DNA from: DAOPMC01 sp035392025
GTDB lineage: Bacteria; Bacillota_I; Bacilli_A; RF39; UBA660
Length of the DNA stretch: 52,475 nt
Direction: 5' to 3'
Assembly: GCA_035392025.1 (NCBI GenBank)
Contig: DAOPMC010000003.1
Location: 1-52,475 of the forward strand
Of this stretch, positions 10,160-17,089 are shown piece by piece; within the stretch, counting starts at the first letter, position 1; each line of letters begins with the position of its first letter. The position numbers were made by a program, and so were the translations under genes. The notes under the pieces were generated by a model. The model ran no database searches. It saw only the letters and a list, made by a program, of their open reading frames with translations, and was not told the origin of the DNA.

Positions 10160-12169
10160 TTACTCACCTTCTTTTTCCTCACTTTCAATAAAACATATTT
10201 CTAATTTTGCTAATCTTCCTTTTTTAATAATATCTTCACTACCTGTTGTTAAGTTATATTCAAATATATTGCTATCAATTATTTCAGCTAACTGCATCAT
10301 TTCTCTATGAGAAAATGGTTTTGCCAAATACATAATCGCAAATAATTTATTATGTTCTTTATGATATTCAATCTCATAATCTGTATTAGTGAATTTCTCT
10401 GATATTTTTGAAAATAACACCTTCAATTCATTTAACAATTTTTTGTTTTTTACTTCTTCCTCTTCAGTAGTTAATCTGGGTTGTGAAACTTTTTTCATAA
10501 ATCTATCAGACATTGATGTTTTGTTAATCTTTAAATTTTCAACAGTAAAATATGTATTGGTTAATTTTTGTAAAGGATTGATCTTTCTTTCTATTTTTCC
10601 TTTCTGATAACAAGAAAACTTTTGAAAAACAATAGTATCACGAAATATCGGATAACCAACAACAGGAAAAATTATTGTCTTGTAATGCAACTGCTTTATT
10701 TCATCAGCAGTAAGTAGCTGCCTACCCATTAAATTAGTATTTTTACTACCAGAATTATTGACAAAGCTCAATGAGTAATTTAATGAACTTGACTCGATAG
10801 TTTGATTGCCTAATCTTTTACTAACTATTTCCGCCGTTTCTTGAGTATTGGTTTTCAAATATGCAAGACCACAGTTATCCATAATTATTTGTGATGTTTC
10901 TTTTCCATATAAATTATCTAATTGAGCAAAGCTTTGTATAAAGAATTGAAATCTCATACCCCTACTTCTTGCTACACTAACTATTGTTTCTATATCATTC
11001 AATGGTGGACAGTTAGCAAATTCATCCAATAAGAAATCAATCTCAATTGGAAGTTTTTTATTTTCTTGCATATTAGCAAGTTTTACAAGCTCTCTATATA
11101 AAAGTCCAATTATAATTGTAATTAAAGTAAAATAAGTTTTATCTTCATCTGGAACTATGAAAAAAAGAGCTGTCGACTCTTTACCTAAAATATCAAAATC
11201 AAAAGATGAACTACTTGTAATATTTTCTACATTTATATCATCAAATAAACTCATTTTTTCATTAAAAACTGAAGTAATGGACTTATAAGTATTTTCTGAA
11301 CTAGATAGAATTGATGTCAATGAATCTTTACTTTTAAGACCATATTGTTTATCTTCAATATACGCCTTTAATCTTTTGTAATTAACATCAGTCATACTAG
11401 AATTTTGAAATTTTTTAATAGAAGATAAAGTGATTTGTTCTCTATTAATTTTCCCACTTTTATACTCTTCTAAAAAAAGACCGATTATTCCTTCAAGTAA
11501 GTTTTTAGCACTATTGTTCCAAAATGGATCTTGCGAACTTTTTTCTGTCATTATTATTGTAGATAACGAGGTAATTAATCTGTTATTTTCTGCAAGATGT
11601 TGCATACTTTCATTATTGTATTTAATTTTATCATCTTCATTAATAGACATCATTGACTTTTTCTCATATTCTATATACTTCTCATATTCTATAATTATTG
11701 ATTCTAACAAATTAATTTTATTAGACATTTCTGGACTTCTAAAATCTATTGTAATAATCTTATATCCATTATCTTGAAACATTTTTGAAGTAGCATTAAA
11801 TATCTCACTTTTAGGATCGGTTATAAAAACACTTCGTTTAGTCTTTGCAGTTGCAATAAAACTGCACATAGGAATTACAGCAGTTACACTTTTACCACTA
11901 CCTGTTGAGCCTAAATATAACCAATGAGGTGTTGTATTATCAAACCATACCTTTTTATTGTCTTTGCTATAATAAATTGGAAAACCTACTTTATTAATAT
12001 TACTGGTGTACTCACATGAAAAGTTCTTCTTTATCTCACTTGTAGTTGACCATCTGGCACTGCCATGTTCATTTTTGTTTTTTATCTTTTCCTTTGCAAT
12101 TTTTGGTTCAAAATAATATAAATAAACTATCATTATAAATATTAAGATTAAAATTATAATAATATCCAT
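10160..12169 (-). CDS. VirD4/TraG-type coupling protein (T4CP)
   Basis: A membrane-anchored hexameric ATPase that brings the relaxase-DNA complex to the type IV secretion channel. One N-terminal membrane segment (residues 2-20) is followed by Walker A GSTGSGKS at 87-94, the DPKSEIF stretch, Walker B FLLDEFAN near residue 380, and SRGMRFQFFIQSFAQLDNLYG, typical of the TraG/VirD4 family. Its length of 669 residues is normal. The ATG overlaps the stop of the upstream gene (TAATG at 12169), so translation is probably coupled. The ATPase boxes and the place between relaxase and polyvalent protein make the call safe. Confidence 0.95.
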   Translation of the reverse strand: MDIIIILILIFIMIVYLYYFEPKIAKEKIKNKNEHGSARWSTTSEIKKNFSCEYTSNINKVGFPIYYSKDNKKVWFDNTTPHWLYLGSTGSGKSVTAVIPMCSFIATAKTKRSVFITDPKSEIFNATSKMFQDNGYKIITIDFRSPEMSNKINLLESIIIEYEKYIEYEKKSMMSINEDDKIKYNNESMQHLAENNRLITSLSTIIMTEKSSQDPFWNNSAKNLLEGIIGLFLEEYKSGKINREQITLSSIKKFQNSSMTDVNYKRLKAYIEDKQYGLKSKDSLTSILSSSENTYKSITSVFNEKMSLFDDINVENITSSSSFDFDILGKESTALFFIVPDEDKTYFTLITIIIGLLYRELVKLANMQENKKLPIEIDFLLDEFANCPPLNDIETIVSVARSRGMRFQFFIQSFAQLDNLYGKETSQIIMDNCGLAYLKTNTQETAEIVSKRLGNQTIESSSLNYSLSFVNNSGSKNTNLMGRQLLTADEIKQLHYKTIIFPVVGYPIFRDTIVFQKFSCYQKGKIERKINPLQKLTNTYFTVENLKINKTSMSDRFMKKVSQPRLTTEEEEVKNKKLLNELKVLFSKISEKFTNTDYEIEYHKEHNKLFAIMYLAKPFSHREMMQLAEIIDSNIFEYNLTTGSEDIIKKGRLAKLEICFIESEEKEGE

Positions 12170-12579
12170 TAGCTCATATCCACTTCATAATTATTATTTA
12201 TATCTATATAGTTTTTAAAATATCTATTTTTCAGTAATTCACCTTTAAATTTACAATATTCAGCTTCAATAGGAAAAGTAATCCATACTTCTTCTTCACA
12301 TTCCCCATAATTTTCAATATCTGGCAAATACTTTTGATCATATAAAATAACTGAATGACTTTCATCATCAAATGTTATAATTCTCATACCATTTTCTTCT
12401 ATTTGTTCCTTAATTACCTGCTCTGGTTTAATTGTATTATCTAAAAATATTGACTCAACTATCCAATGCTTATCAGTTATATCAATATTATTTTCAGATA
12501 GTTCTATCTTCTTTTCTATTGGTAACATTTTGCTTAAAACTTGATAATGATAATTATTTTTCATTGCAAACATCTCCAT
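12169..12579 (-). CDS. Hypothetical protein upstream of the coupling protein
   Basis: A 136-residue soluble acidic protein that I do not recognise. No signal peptide, membrane segment or metal-binding cluster is seen. It overlaps the next gene upstream by 26 nt and shares TAATG with the coupling-protein start, so it sits in a tight translational chain. ATG codons at residues 1, 3 and 6 make the start uncertain by a few residues. A role in transfer is suggested only by position. Confidence 0.65.
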   Translation of the reverse strand: MEMFAMKNNYHYQVLSKMLPIEKKIELSENNIDITDKHWIVESIFLDNTIKPEQVIKEQIEENGMRIITFDDESHSVILYDQKYLPDIENYGECEEEVWITFPIEAEYCKFKGELLKNRYFKNYIDINNNYEVDMS

Positions 12580-12817
12580 TATTGTTAGAGTAAACTATAT
12601 CATATAATTCATTATAATTATTTTTCTTAATTAATACCAAAAACTGCAAATAGTTTTTTTGAATAATATCAGTTTCTTTATTAAAACTATTCTCTAATTT
12701 TAATATTTCCTTTTCATCTTTTTTTAACTTTTCTAGTAATTTTACCCTTTGCTCTTCATACGTTTTTAATTTCTTTTGAAACTCTAAAAATTCATTGTTT
12801 ATCTTTGCAAAATCCAT
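12554..12817 (-). CDS. Small coiled-coil protein
   Basis: An 87-residue protein whose first 60 residues form a heptad-rich, Lys/Glu-rich coiled coil (KKLKTYEEQRVKLLEKLKKD), with a short Asn-rich tail. The ATG at 12817 is preceded by AAGGAAGGGG. The start lies inside a possible 23-codon leader frame (12863-12792). The function is unknown; it could be a structural or regulatory partner in the coupling-protein operon. Confidence 0.6.
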   Translation of the reverse strand: MDFAKINNEFLEFQKKLKTYEEQRVKLLEKLKKDEKEILKLENSFNKETDIIQKNYLQFLVLIKKNNYNELYDIVYSNNNGDVCNEK

Positions 12818-12863
12818 TTACACAATCCCCTTCCTTAAATATGCCTTCTAAAACACTATTCAT
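12792..12863 (-). CDS. Possible 23-residue leader peptide
   Basis: An ATG at 12863 sits 5 nt behind a perfect AGGAGG and opens a 23-codon frame starting MNSVLEGIF and ending TGA at 12794-12792. It overlaps the start of the coiled-coil gene in another frame. The ribosome site is the only support, so this may be translated only for coupling. Confidence is low. Confidence 0.3.
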   Translation of the reverse strand: MNSVLEGIFKEGDCVNGFCKDKQ

Positions 12864-12872
12864 TTTAACCTC

Positions 12873-13118
12873 CTAAAGTCTATTTCTATAAAATGAAAAA
12901 GATGGAAGTATCCCCCATCTTTCTCTAAGTATATAATTATAATCTACATTTAAAAATTTACTTAATCTATATAAAAGAACATTACTCGGATTCTGTATTT
13001 TTCCATTCTCTAAATTACTTAAAGTAGAAGCAGAAGTATCAGTCATCTTTGATAATGTCTCTAAACTTAAATTATTTTTTAATCTATTTTCTTTTAAGAG
13101 TCGCCCTAATTCTAACAA
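12873..13118 (-). CDS. XRE-family helix-turn-helix regulator
   Basis: An 81-residue Cro/CI-type DNA-binding protein. The HTH is visible at residues 15-40 (LETLSKMTDTSASTLSNLENG), followed by the usual LYRLSKFLNVDYNYIL helix. The start is TTG at 13118, set by AAAGGAGGTGA upstream; no ATG fits. It lies between relaxase and coupling-protein genes, and probably controls the transfer genes or itself. The non-coding 13119-13290 upstream could hold its operator (8-bp inverted repeat TTTGCAAT/ATTGCAAA at 13200-13223). Confidence 0.88.
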   Translation of the reverse strand: MLELGRLLKENRLKNNLSLETLSKMTDTSASTLSNLENGKIQNPSNVLLYRLSKFLNVDYNYILRERWGILPSFSFYRNRL

Positions 13119-13199
13119 TAATAAATCACCTCCTTTTCTTTTTATTCCAATTCCTCCCTTTGTTCCATGTACCCAATATTATTTCTATTAGAGTATGTG

Positions 13200-13223
13200 T
13201 TTGCAATTTTAAATAATTGCAAA
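13200..13223. promoter_or_regulatory. Inverted repeat upstream of the XRE gene
   Basis: TTTGCAAT and ATTGCAAA form a perfect 8-bp inverted repeat with an 8-nt spacer in the 172-nt gap between the relaxase stop and the XRE start. There is no T-tract, so an operator is more likely than a terminator. A second, looser symmetric stretch (GGGAATTTT / AAATTCC) lies near 13260-13285. Confidence 0.45.
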
Positions 13224-13290
13224 TCACAAAAGCATTACGAAATAATTTGCCTAAAACAAAGGGAATTTTCTCGGCATAAATTCCTACATA

Positions 13291-14646
13291 TCACTGTTTT
13301 TCATAATTAAATAGTTCACTAAACTTTTTGGCTGCTTCTTCCATTTCGTGATTTATGTTTTTAAATGCTTTCTCAACTTCCCTTTTATATTGAAACTTAT
13401 TGGCTTTAGCACTCTTAAAATAATTATTTAATAAATGCTTTCTTCTTTTTTTATCATCTTTTTCCCTGTTTTCAATCGTTTTTTCGTATGCTATTTCTTG
13501 TATAAGATCATCTATTGTTATCTTATCTGATGTAGCTCTGGATTTAACTATTTTTTCAACATCTCTATATTTGTATAAAGCATGATTGACTATTGAATTT
13601 AAAATGTAATTATTGATATACTCTTCCTTACTGCTAATTAATTTATTACTCTCTATTATTGAGTCAATATTATTTTCCTCATTTAACTTTTGAAAATATT
13701 TATTTAATTTATCCAGATCAATATTTATCTCATTACGACATTTATATAAATCAGAATTTTTATTATCAAATAAATATGATTTTATATCTTTAGTCAATTT
13801 TTTTATTTCTCTACCAAGTTTATTATTTTTTATTGAATTATACTTTACTCCCTTACTATTTTGATTAAAAGTATTTCTATATTCATCTAGTAATAAACCT
13901 AGCTTCAATATGTTTTCTTCAAAAATTATTTCGTTTGACTCTCTTAATATAAAATTATTGTCTTTAGGATTGAAATATCTTTTCAAATCATCTATATCTT
14001 CATTTGTCTTAATCAACAATGGCTTATATATTTTTTCTTTCTCAACAATATGAACAACTTGCCTTTTTAAAAAATCTAGTGAATCTTCACTAATTTTCCC
14101 CATTCTTCTATATTTTATATTGCCATCCTTTTGAATAAAGTTTGGCTCTTTCTCAATAAATGAGAAGTGCAAGTGATAATTGTCTGTGTTAGTATGCAAA
14201 GCTAATTCATAACTCATTTTCTTTATGTCTTTAAATCCAATATATTTTAAAAACTTTGGTATTACTTCAACGGCTATTTTCCTTTCTAATTCATCTAATG
14301 AAATATTTTCATCAATATAATCATTAGGAAAAGAAATAACACCTTTCCATAAATTAGAATTTTGTAACCAATTGATATATTGATTTTTTCGTTTATCAAT
14401 TTCTTTCTTCGTAGCATATTCACCATTTTCCAAAATCAAATTTGTTTTTTTCTTTTTATAAAGTCCAGCATAATAATCAAACATTCCAATACAGCCCTTT
14501 TCTATATCAGAGTAATAATCAAACATACCTACTGCATCCTTATTTCTTTCAATTTGATAATTTTGATTTCTACTTTTTTTATTATCTCTATTATTAATCG
14601 CTAATAAAAAATCACAAACATAAACAGTCTTTGGACTCTTATCCAT
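13291..14646 (-). CDS. HUH relaxase, MobP2/MobL-like
   Basis: It nicks the transfer origin and pilots the strand to the recipient. The metal-binding signature HTNTDNYHLH has H151, D155, H158 and H160. Upstream are the family-typical ISFPNDYI and a candidate catalytic-tyrosine region with a duplicated GMFDYY motif (residues 40-45 and 54-59). The C-terminal half is long, helical and charged. Its 451 residues fit the MobP2/MobL group of Firmicutes. The ATG at 14646 overlaps the stop of the RHH gene by 8 nt, so the relaxase and its accessory protein form an operon that starts beside the oriT-like region. Confidence 0.9.
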   Translation of the reverse strand: MDKSPKTVYVCDFLLAINNRDNKKSRNQNYQIERNKDAVGMFDYYSDIEKGCIGMFDYYAGLYKKKKTNLILENGEYATKKEIDKRKNQYINWLQNSNLWKGVISFPNDYIDENISLDELERKIAVEVIPKFLKYIGFKDIKKMSYELALHTNTDNYHLHFSFIEKEPNFIQKDGNIKYRRMGKISEDSLDFLKRQVVHIVEKEKIYKPLLIKTNEDIDDLKRYFNPKDNNFILRESNEIIFEENILKLGLLLDEYRNTFNQNSKGVKYNSIKNNKLGREIKKLTKDIKSYLFDNKNSDLYKCRNEINIDLDKLNKYFQKLNEENNIDSIIESNKLISSKEEYINNYILNSIVNHALYKYRDVEKIVKSRATSDKITIDDLIQEIAYEKTIENREKDDKKRRKHLLNNYFKSAKANKFQYKREVEKAFKNINHEMEEAAKKFSELFNYEKQ

Positions 14647-14968
14647 TTATCTTACTCTCTTTTGTTTCTCGCAACTCTTGATAACATTTATCTTTGTTTT
14701 TATCCATATTCATTGCATAACCATTATTAACAAAATCTTGAACTGTTAAATCAAAATGAATATGTTGCAATTTTGAAATTTTTTCTACTTCTAATGCAAT
14801 AGTTTTTAATCCACCATTTAATTCTTCTAAAACATTAAATGGTTGGGGACTTAATAATTCTTTTGCTAATATTTCATTGATTAATGAGTTAATTGATTTT
14901 TTTGTTTCAACATTTAATCCATTTAACTTATTATGTATCTCATCATCTAATCTCAAAGTTATTCTCAA
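14639..14968 (-). CDS. Ribbon-helix-helix mobilization accessory protein
   Basis: 109 residues. The N-terminus MRITLRLDDEIHNKLNGL followed by SINSLINEILAKEL is a classical RHH fold (one strand, two helices). The rest is helical. RHH proteins of this kind bind oriT and recruit the relaxase. It is encoded between a second RHH protein and the relaxase, with an overlap to the latter. The ATG is preceded by AGGAGGTGATAG. Confidence 0.82.
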   Translation of the reverse strand: MRITLRLDDEIHNKLNGLNVETKKSINSLINEILAKELLSPQPFNVLEELNGGLKTIALEVEKISKLQHIHFDLTVQDFVNNGYAMNMDKNKDKCYQELRETKESKING

Positions 14969-14987
14969 TCTATCACCTCCTATAAAA

Positions 14988-15152
14988 TTATTTTTGAATT
15001 TTCTTTAATTGTTCTTCTCTTGTAGATAGCAAACCAATTTCAATTAATTGAACTATTTGATCTTGCAATGAGAATTTATTTTTATCAGCTAACCTTTTCA
15101 ATATTAACTTTAATTCTTCATCCATTCTTATCATTACTTTAACCTTATACAA
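14988..15152 (-). CDS. Short RHH DNA-binding protein
   Basis: The preferred start is TTG at 15152, because GGGAGG lies 8 nt upstream. A longer reading from ATG at 15191 would add 13 residues but has no ribosome site and would overlap one of the TGACACYA boxes. The 54-residue product (MYKVKVMIRMDEELKLILKR ...) has the beta-strand then KNKFSLQDQIVQLIEIGL helix pattern of RHH proteins. It is the first gene after the oriT-like region, so it may bind those boxes. Confidence 0.7.
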   Translation of the reverse strand: MYKVKVMIRMDEELKLILKRLADKNKFSLQDQIVQLIEIGLLSTREEQLKKIQK

Positions 15153-15467
15153 ATTATCAACCTCCCAATATTTTAAAATCAATGGTGTCATTTTTAATTG
15201 AAAAGTGAACTAAAATCCACCAAATTGCTCTGTTTTTTTCAAAGAGCATAAGACGCTGCCAACTTTTATAGCTCAATCCCTTATAAATAAAGGGCTTGAG
15301 CAGTTGGCAACTTTTTTCGCACTTGCGAAAAATAGTGTCATTAGAAATTTCTAATGACACTATTGGTTGTTTGAAACCTTATTTTTATTGAATTTCAATG
15401 ACACCAAATCTTTATTTCTTATGACACCATGTGTTTTTTTGACTATATCTTATGACACTATATAGTT
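15153..15467. other. Candidate oriT / relaxosome region with hairpins and TGACACYA boxes
   Basis: A 315-nt gap without a credible gene, directly upstream of the RHH-RHH-relaxase operon. It holds six copies of TGACACYA: 15183-15190 and 15333-15340 (inverted), 15355-15362, 15399-15406, 15422-15429 and 15453-15460. It also holds three hairpins: a bulged long stem (15257-15309, outer TGCCAACT/AGTTGGCA), a 9-bp stem TTTTTCGCA/TGCGAAAAA (15313-15332), and a perfect 34-bp palindrome (15331-15364) made of two inverted boxes. Such clusters next to relaxase genes are the usual form of oriT. The nick site cannot be read. An iteron-type replication origin is the main alternative. Confidence 0.7.
15331..15364. 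repeat. Perfect 34-bp palindrome in the oriT-like region
   Basis: The left half AATAGTGTCATTAGAAA is the exact reverse complement of the right half. Each half contains one TGACACTA box, so the palindrome may be a dimer-of-dimers site for an RHH protein. Its left edge touches the 9-bp hairpin at 15313-15332. Confidence 0.85.
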
Positions 15468-16328
15468 TTAATTATTCCAATTTATAAGTGAAAATCCATC
15501 TAAAAGATTCCCAAAATCATCACTTACTTGGAAATGTAAATGATTTCCCGTACTAAATCCTGTTGTTCCCACTTTTGCAATTAATTGATTGGTAGTTACT
15601 TCATCACCTTCACTAATTGTTGAGCTTTCGGGATACAAATGTCCGTAATAAATGTAATAATTTTTATTATCAATATTACATCTTATTCTTATAGAATTAC
15701 CATTTTTATTACCACTAATATCATACGTTGTATTTTCCTTTTGAGTAAAGTATACTGATTCAACTACTCCATCACATACAGAAAATACATCTGTTTCTTC
15801 GGGAACTGCCAAATCCCAACCAGAGTGATTATCAACTTCATTGTAAATTATTCTTTCTTCAAACACATGACTTGTTACAGTAAAATTAGTTTGAAGTGGC
15901 AACGAGAAGATTGGATTATTTACTTTTAAATATTCTTTATTCTCTTCTATTTGTGATGAAGTACAAGCACTCATATTATATAATATCTTATTACTTAAAC
16001 AAACTTCTTCAATAGTTTTCAAGTTTTTTGTTTCTTCATTTAGATTCAGTAAATATAAATCATCAAAAGTTAAATCATCATTTTCTAAATAAAAATACAA
16101 TATTCTGGATAAAGGAACATAACCTTTATCCAGGTACTTATTTAAAGAAGATTTATAACTATCAGAATATTTTGCATTATCTTTCAGTATATCGCTATTT
16201 AGATTTACTCCGAAAAAATCCAGCATCATAAGAACTGAGATCATTATAACCAATATAAGAATTGTAGTTAATATGCTACTTCCAAATATTATCTTCAATA
16301 GTCTATTTTTCTTTTTCTTATTAAACAT
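15468..16328 (-). CDS. Membrane-anchored M23 peptidase (T4SS cell-wall hydrolase)
   Basis: 286 residues: one N-terminal membrane helix (residues 13-40), a linker, then an M23/LytM zinc endopeptidase domain with HSGWD (H168, D172), YYGHLYP (H230) and GNHLHF (H263, H265). All metal and catalytic residues are present, so it should be active. It probably opens peptidoglycan for the conjugation channel, the VirB1-like role in Gram-positive T4SS. The stop lies next to the oriT-like region. Its start overlaps the upstream stop by one base. Confidence 0.88.
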   Translation of the reverse strand: MFNKKKKNRLLKIIFGSSILTTILILVIMISVLMMLDFFGVNLNSDILKDNAKYSDSYKSSLNKYLDKGYVPLSRILYFYLENDDLTFDDLYLLNLNEETKNLKTIEEVCLSNKILYNMSACTSSQIEENKEYLKVNNPIFSLPLQTNFTVTSHVFEERIIYNEVDNHSGWDLAVPEETDVFSVCDGVVESVYFTQKENTTYDISGNKNGNSIRIRCNIDNKNYYIYYGHLYPESSTISEGDEVTTNQLIAKVGTTGFSTGNHLHFQVSDDFGNLLDGFSLINWNN

Positions 16329-16678
16329 CAGATTTCCATTTCCTCTTCAATTTTATTTATATCTTCTATTACTTTTAGAGAAGTAGTATAAAAATCATAT
16401 TGAGTTTTAATACTATCAGACATAGTATAAATATTCTTATCTCGATTATAATTATTTAAGAAATCACTTACTATTTCATCTTTAAGTTCTGAAGCGGTTT
16501 CTATTAAATAATCCTCAATTTTTTCTCTAGAATTTGAATCTAATAAATCATTATAAATTCTATTTGCCACATCAACATCAGTTTCTTCATTCTCTTGACA
16601 ATCACTATATTCATAAAAGTCAAAATCTTTAGCAAATTCTTGAAGTTTATTAGCAATCTCGTATATATCCTTTTTCAA
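16328..16678 (-). CDS. Hypothetical acidic helical protein in the T4SS block
   Basis: 116 residues, acidic and helical, with no membrane segment. I do not recognise it. The start ATG has AGGAGGTAATT upstream. It is placed between VirB4 and the M23 hydrolase genes in the same orientation with minimal spacing, so it is probably co-transcribed with the secretion genes. Confidence 0.62.
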   Translation of the reverse strand: MKKDIYEIANKLQEFAKDFDFYEYSDCQENEETDVDVANRIYNDLLDSNSREKIEDYLIETASELKDEIVSDFLNNYNRDKNIYTMSDSIKTQYDFYTTSLKVIEDINKIEEEMEI

Positions 16679-16690
16679 AATAATTACCTC

Positions 16691-17089
16691 CTACTTTTTA
16701 ATTTCATTTATTTCTTTTAAATTATCACTAATAATCTCTTTTACATTTTCAGTTAAACTTGCATACTTATCATTGTTCATAATATAAGATTTGAGATTAT
16801 CATAATCTTCAATACTCTTGCAATAAACATAAGTTTCTTCATTACTTCCATTTACTGTTTCTCTAAAGCAAACTGCTTTTTGCTCATCACTACATAAAAT
16901 CTTTCCCATATTTTTTGCATCAAATTCACTAGATAGCAAAAAAGAAGGTAACAAAGAAATCTCTTCATTACCTTTATCTACCACTTTATCACTATCTACG
17001 AACTGATATTTTTTTATATCACATTCAAATAGTCTATCAATAGTTGTTTTTCTATTTTTTGCACTATAAGTTACTCTTTCTAAAATCAT
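16691..17089 (-). CDS. Hypothetical protein downstream of VirB4
   Basis: 132 residues and soluble. There is no clear motif; a central CSDEQKAVCFRET stretch contains two cysteines. It starts 4 nt inside the VirB4 stop region (ATG at 17089 overlaps), showing operon coupling. Function unknown. Confidence 0.62.
   Translation of the reverse strand: MILERVTYSAKNRKTTIDRLFECDIKKYQFVDSDKVVDKGNEEISLLPSFLLSSEFDAKNMGKILCSDEQKAVCFRETVNGSNEETYVYCKSIEDYDNLKSYIMNNDKYASLTENVKEIISDNLKEINEIKK

Noticed and set aside
15157..15360. Open frame of 67 codons on the minus strand in the oriT-like region
   Set aside because: It runs through all three hairpins and inverted boxes, has odd composition (Cys, Trp) and no ribosome site, so it is not a gene.
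15183..15460. TGACACYA repeats as a CRISPR array
   Set aside because: The unit is only 8 nt, spacing is irregular (22 to 143 nt), orientation is mixed, and no cas genes are present.
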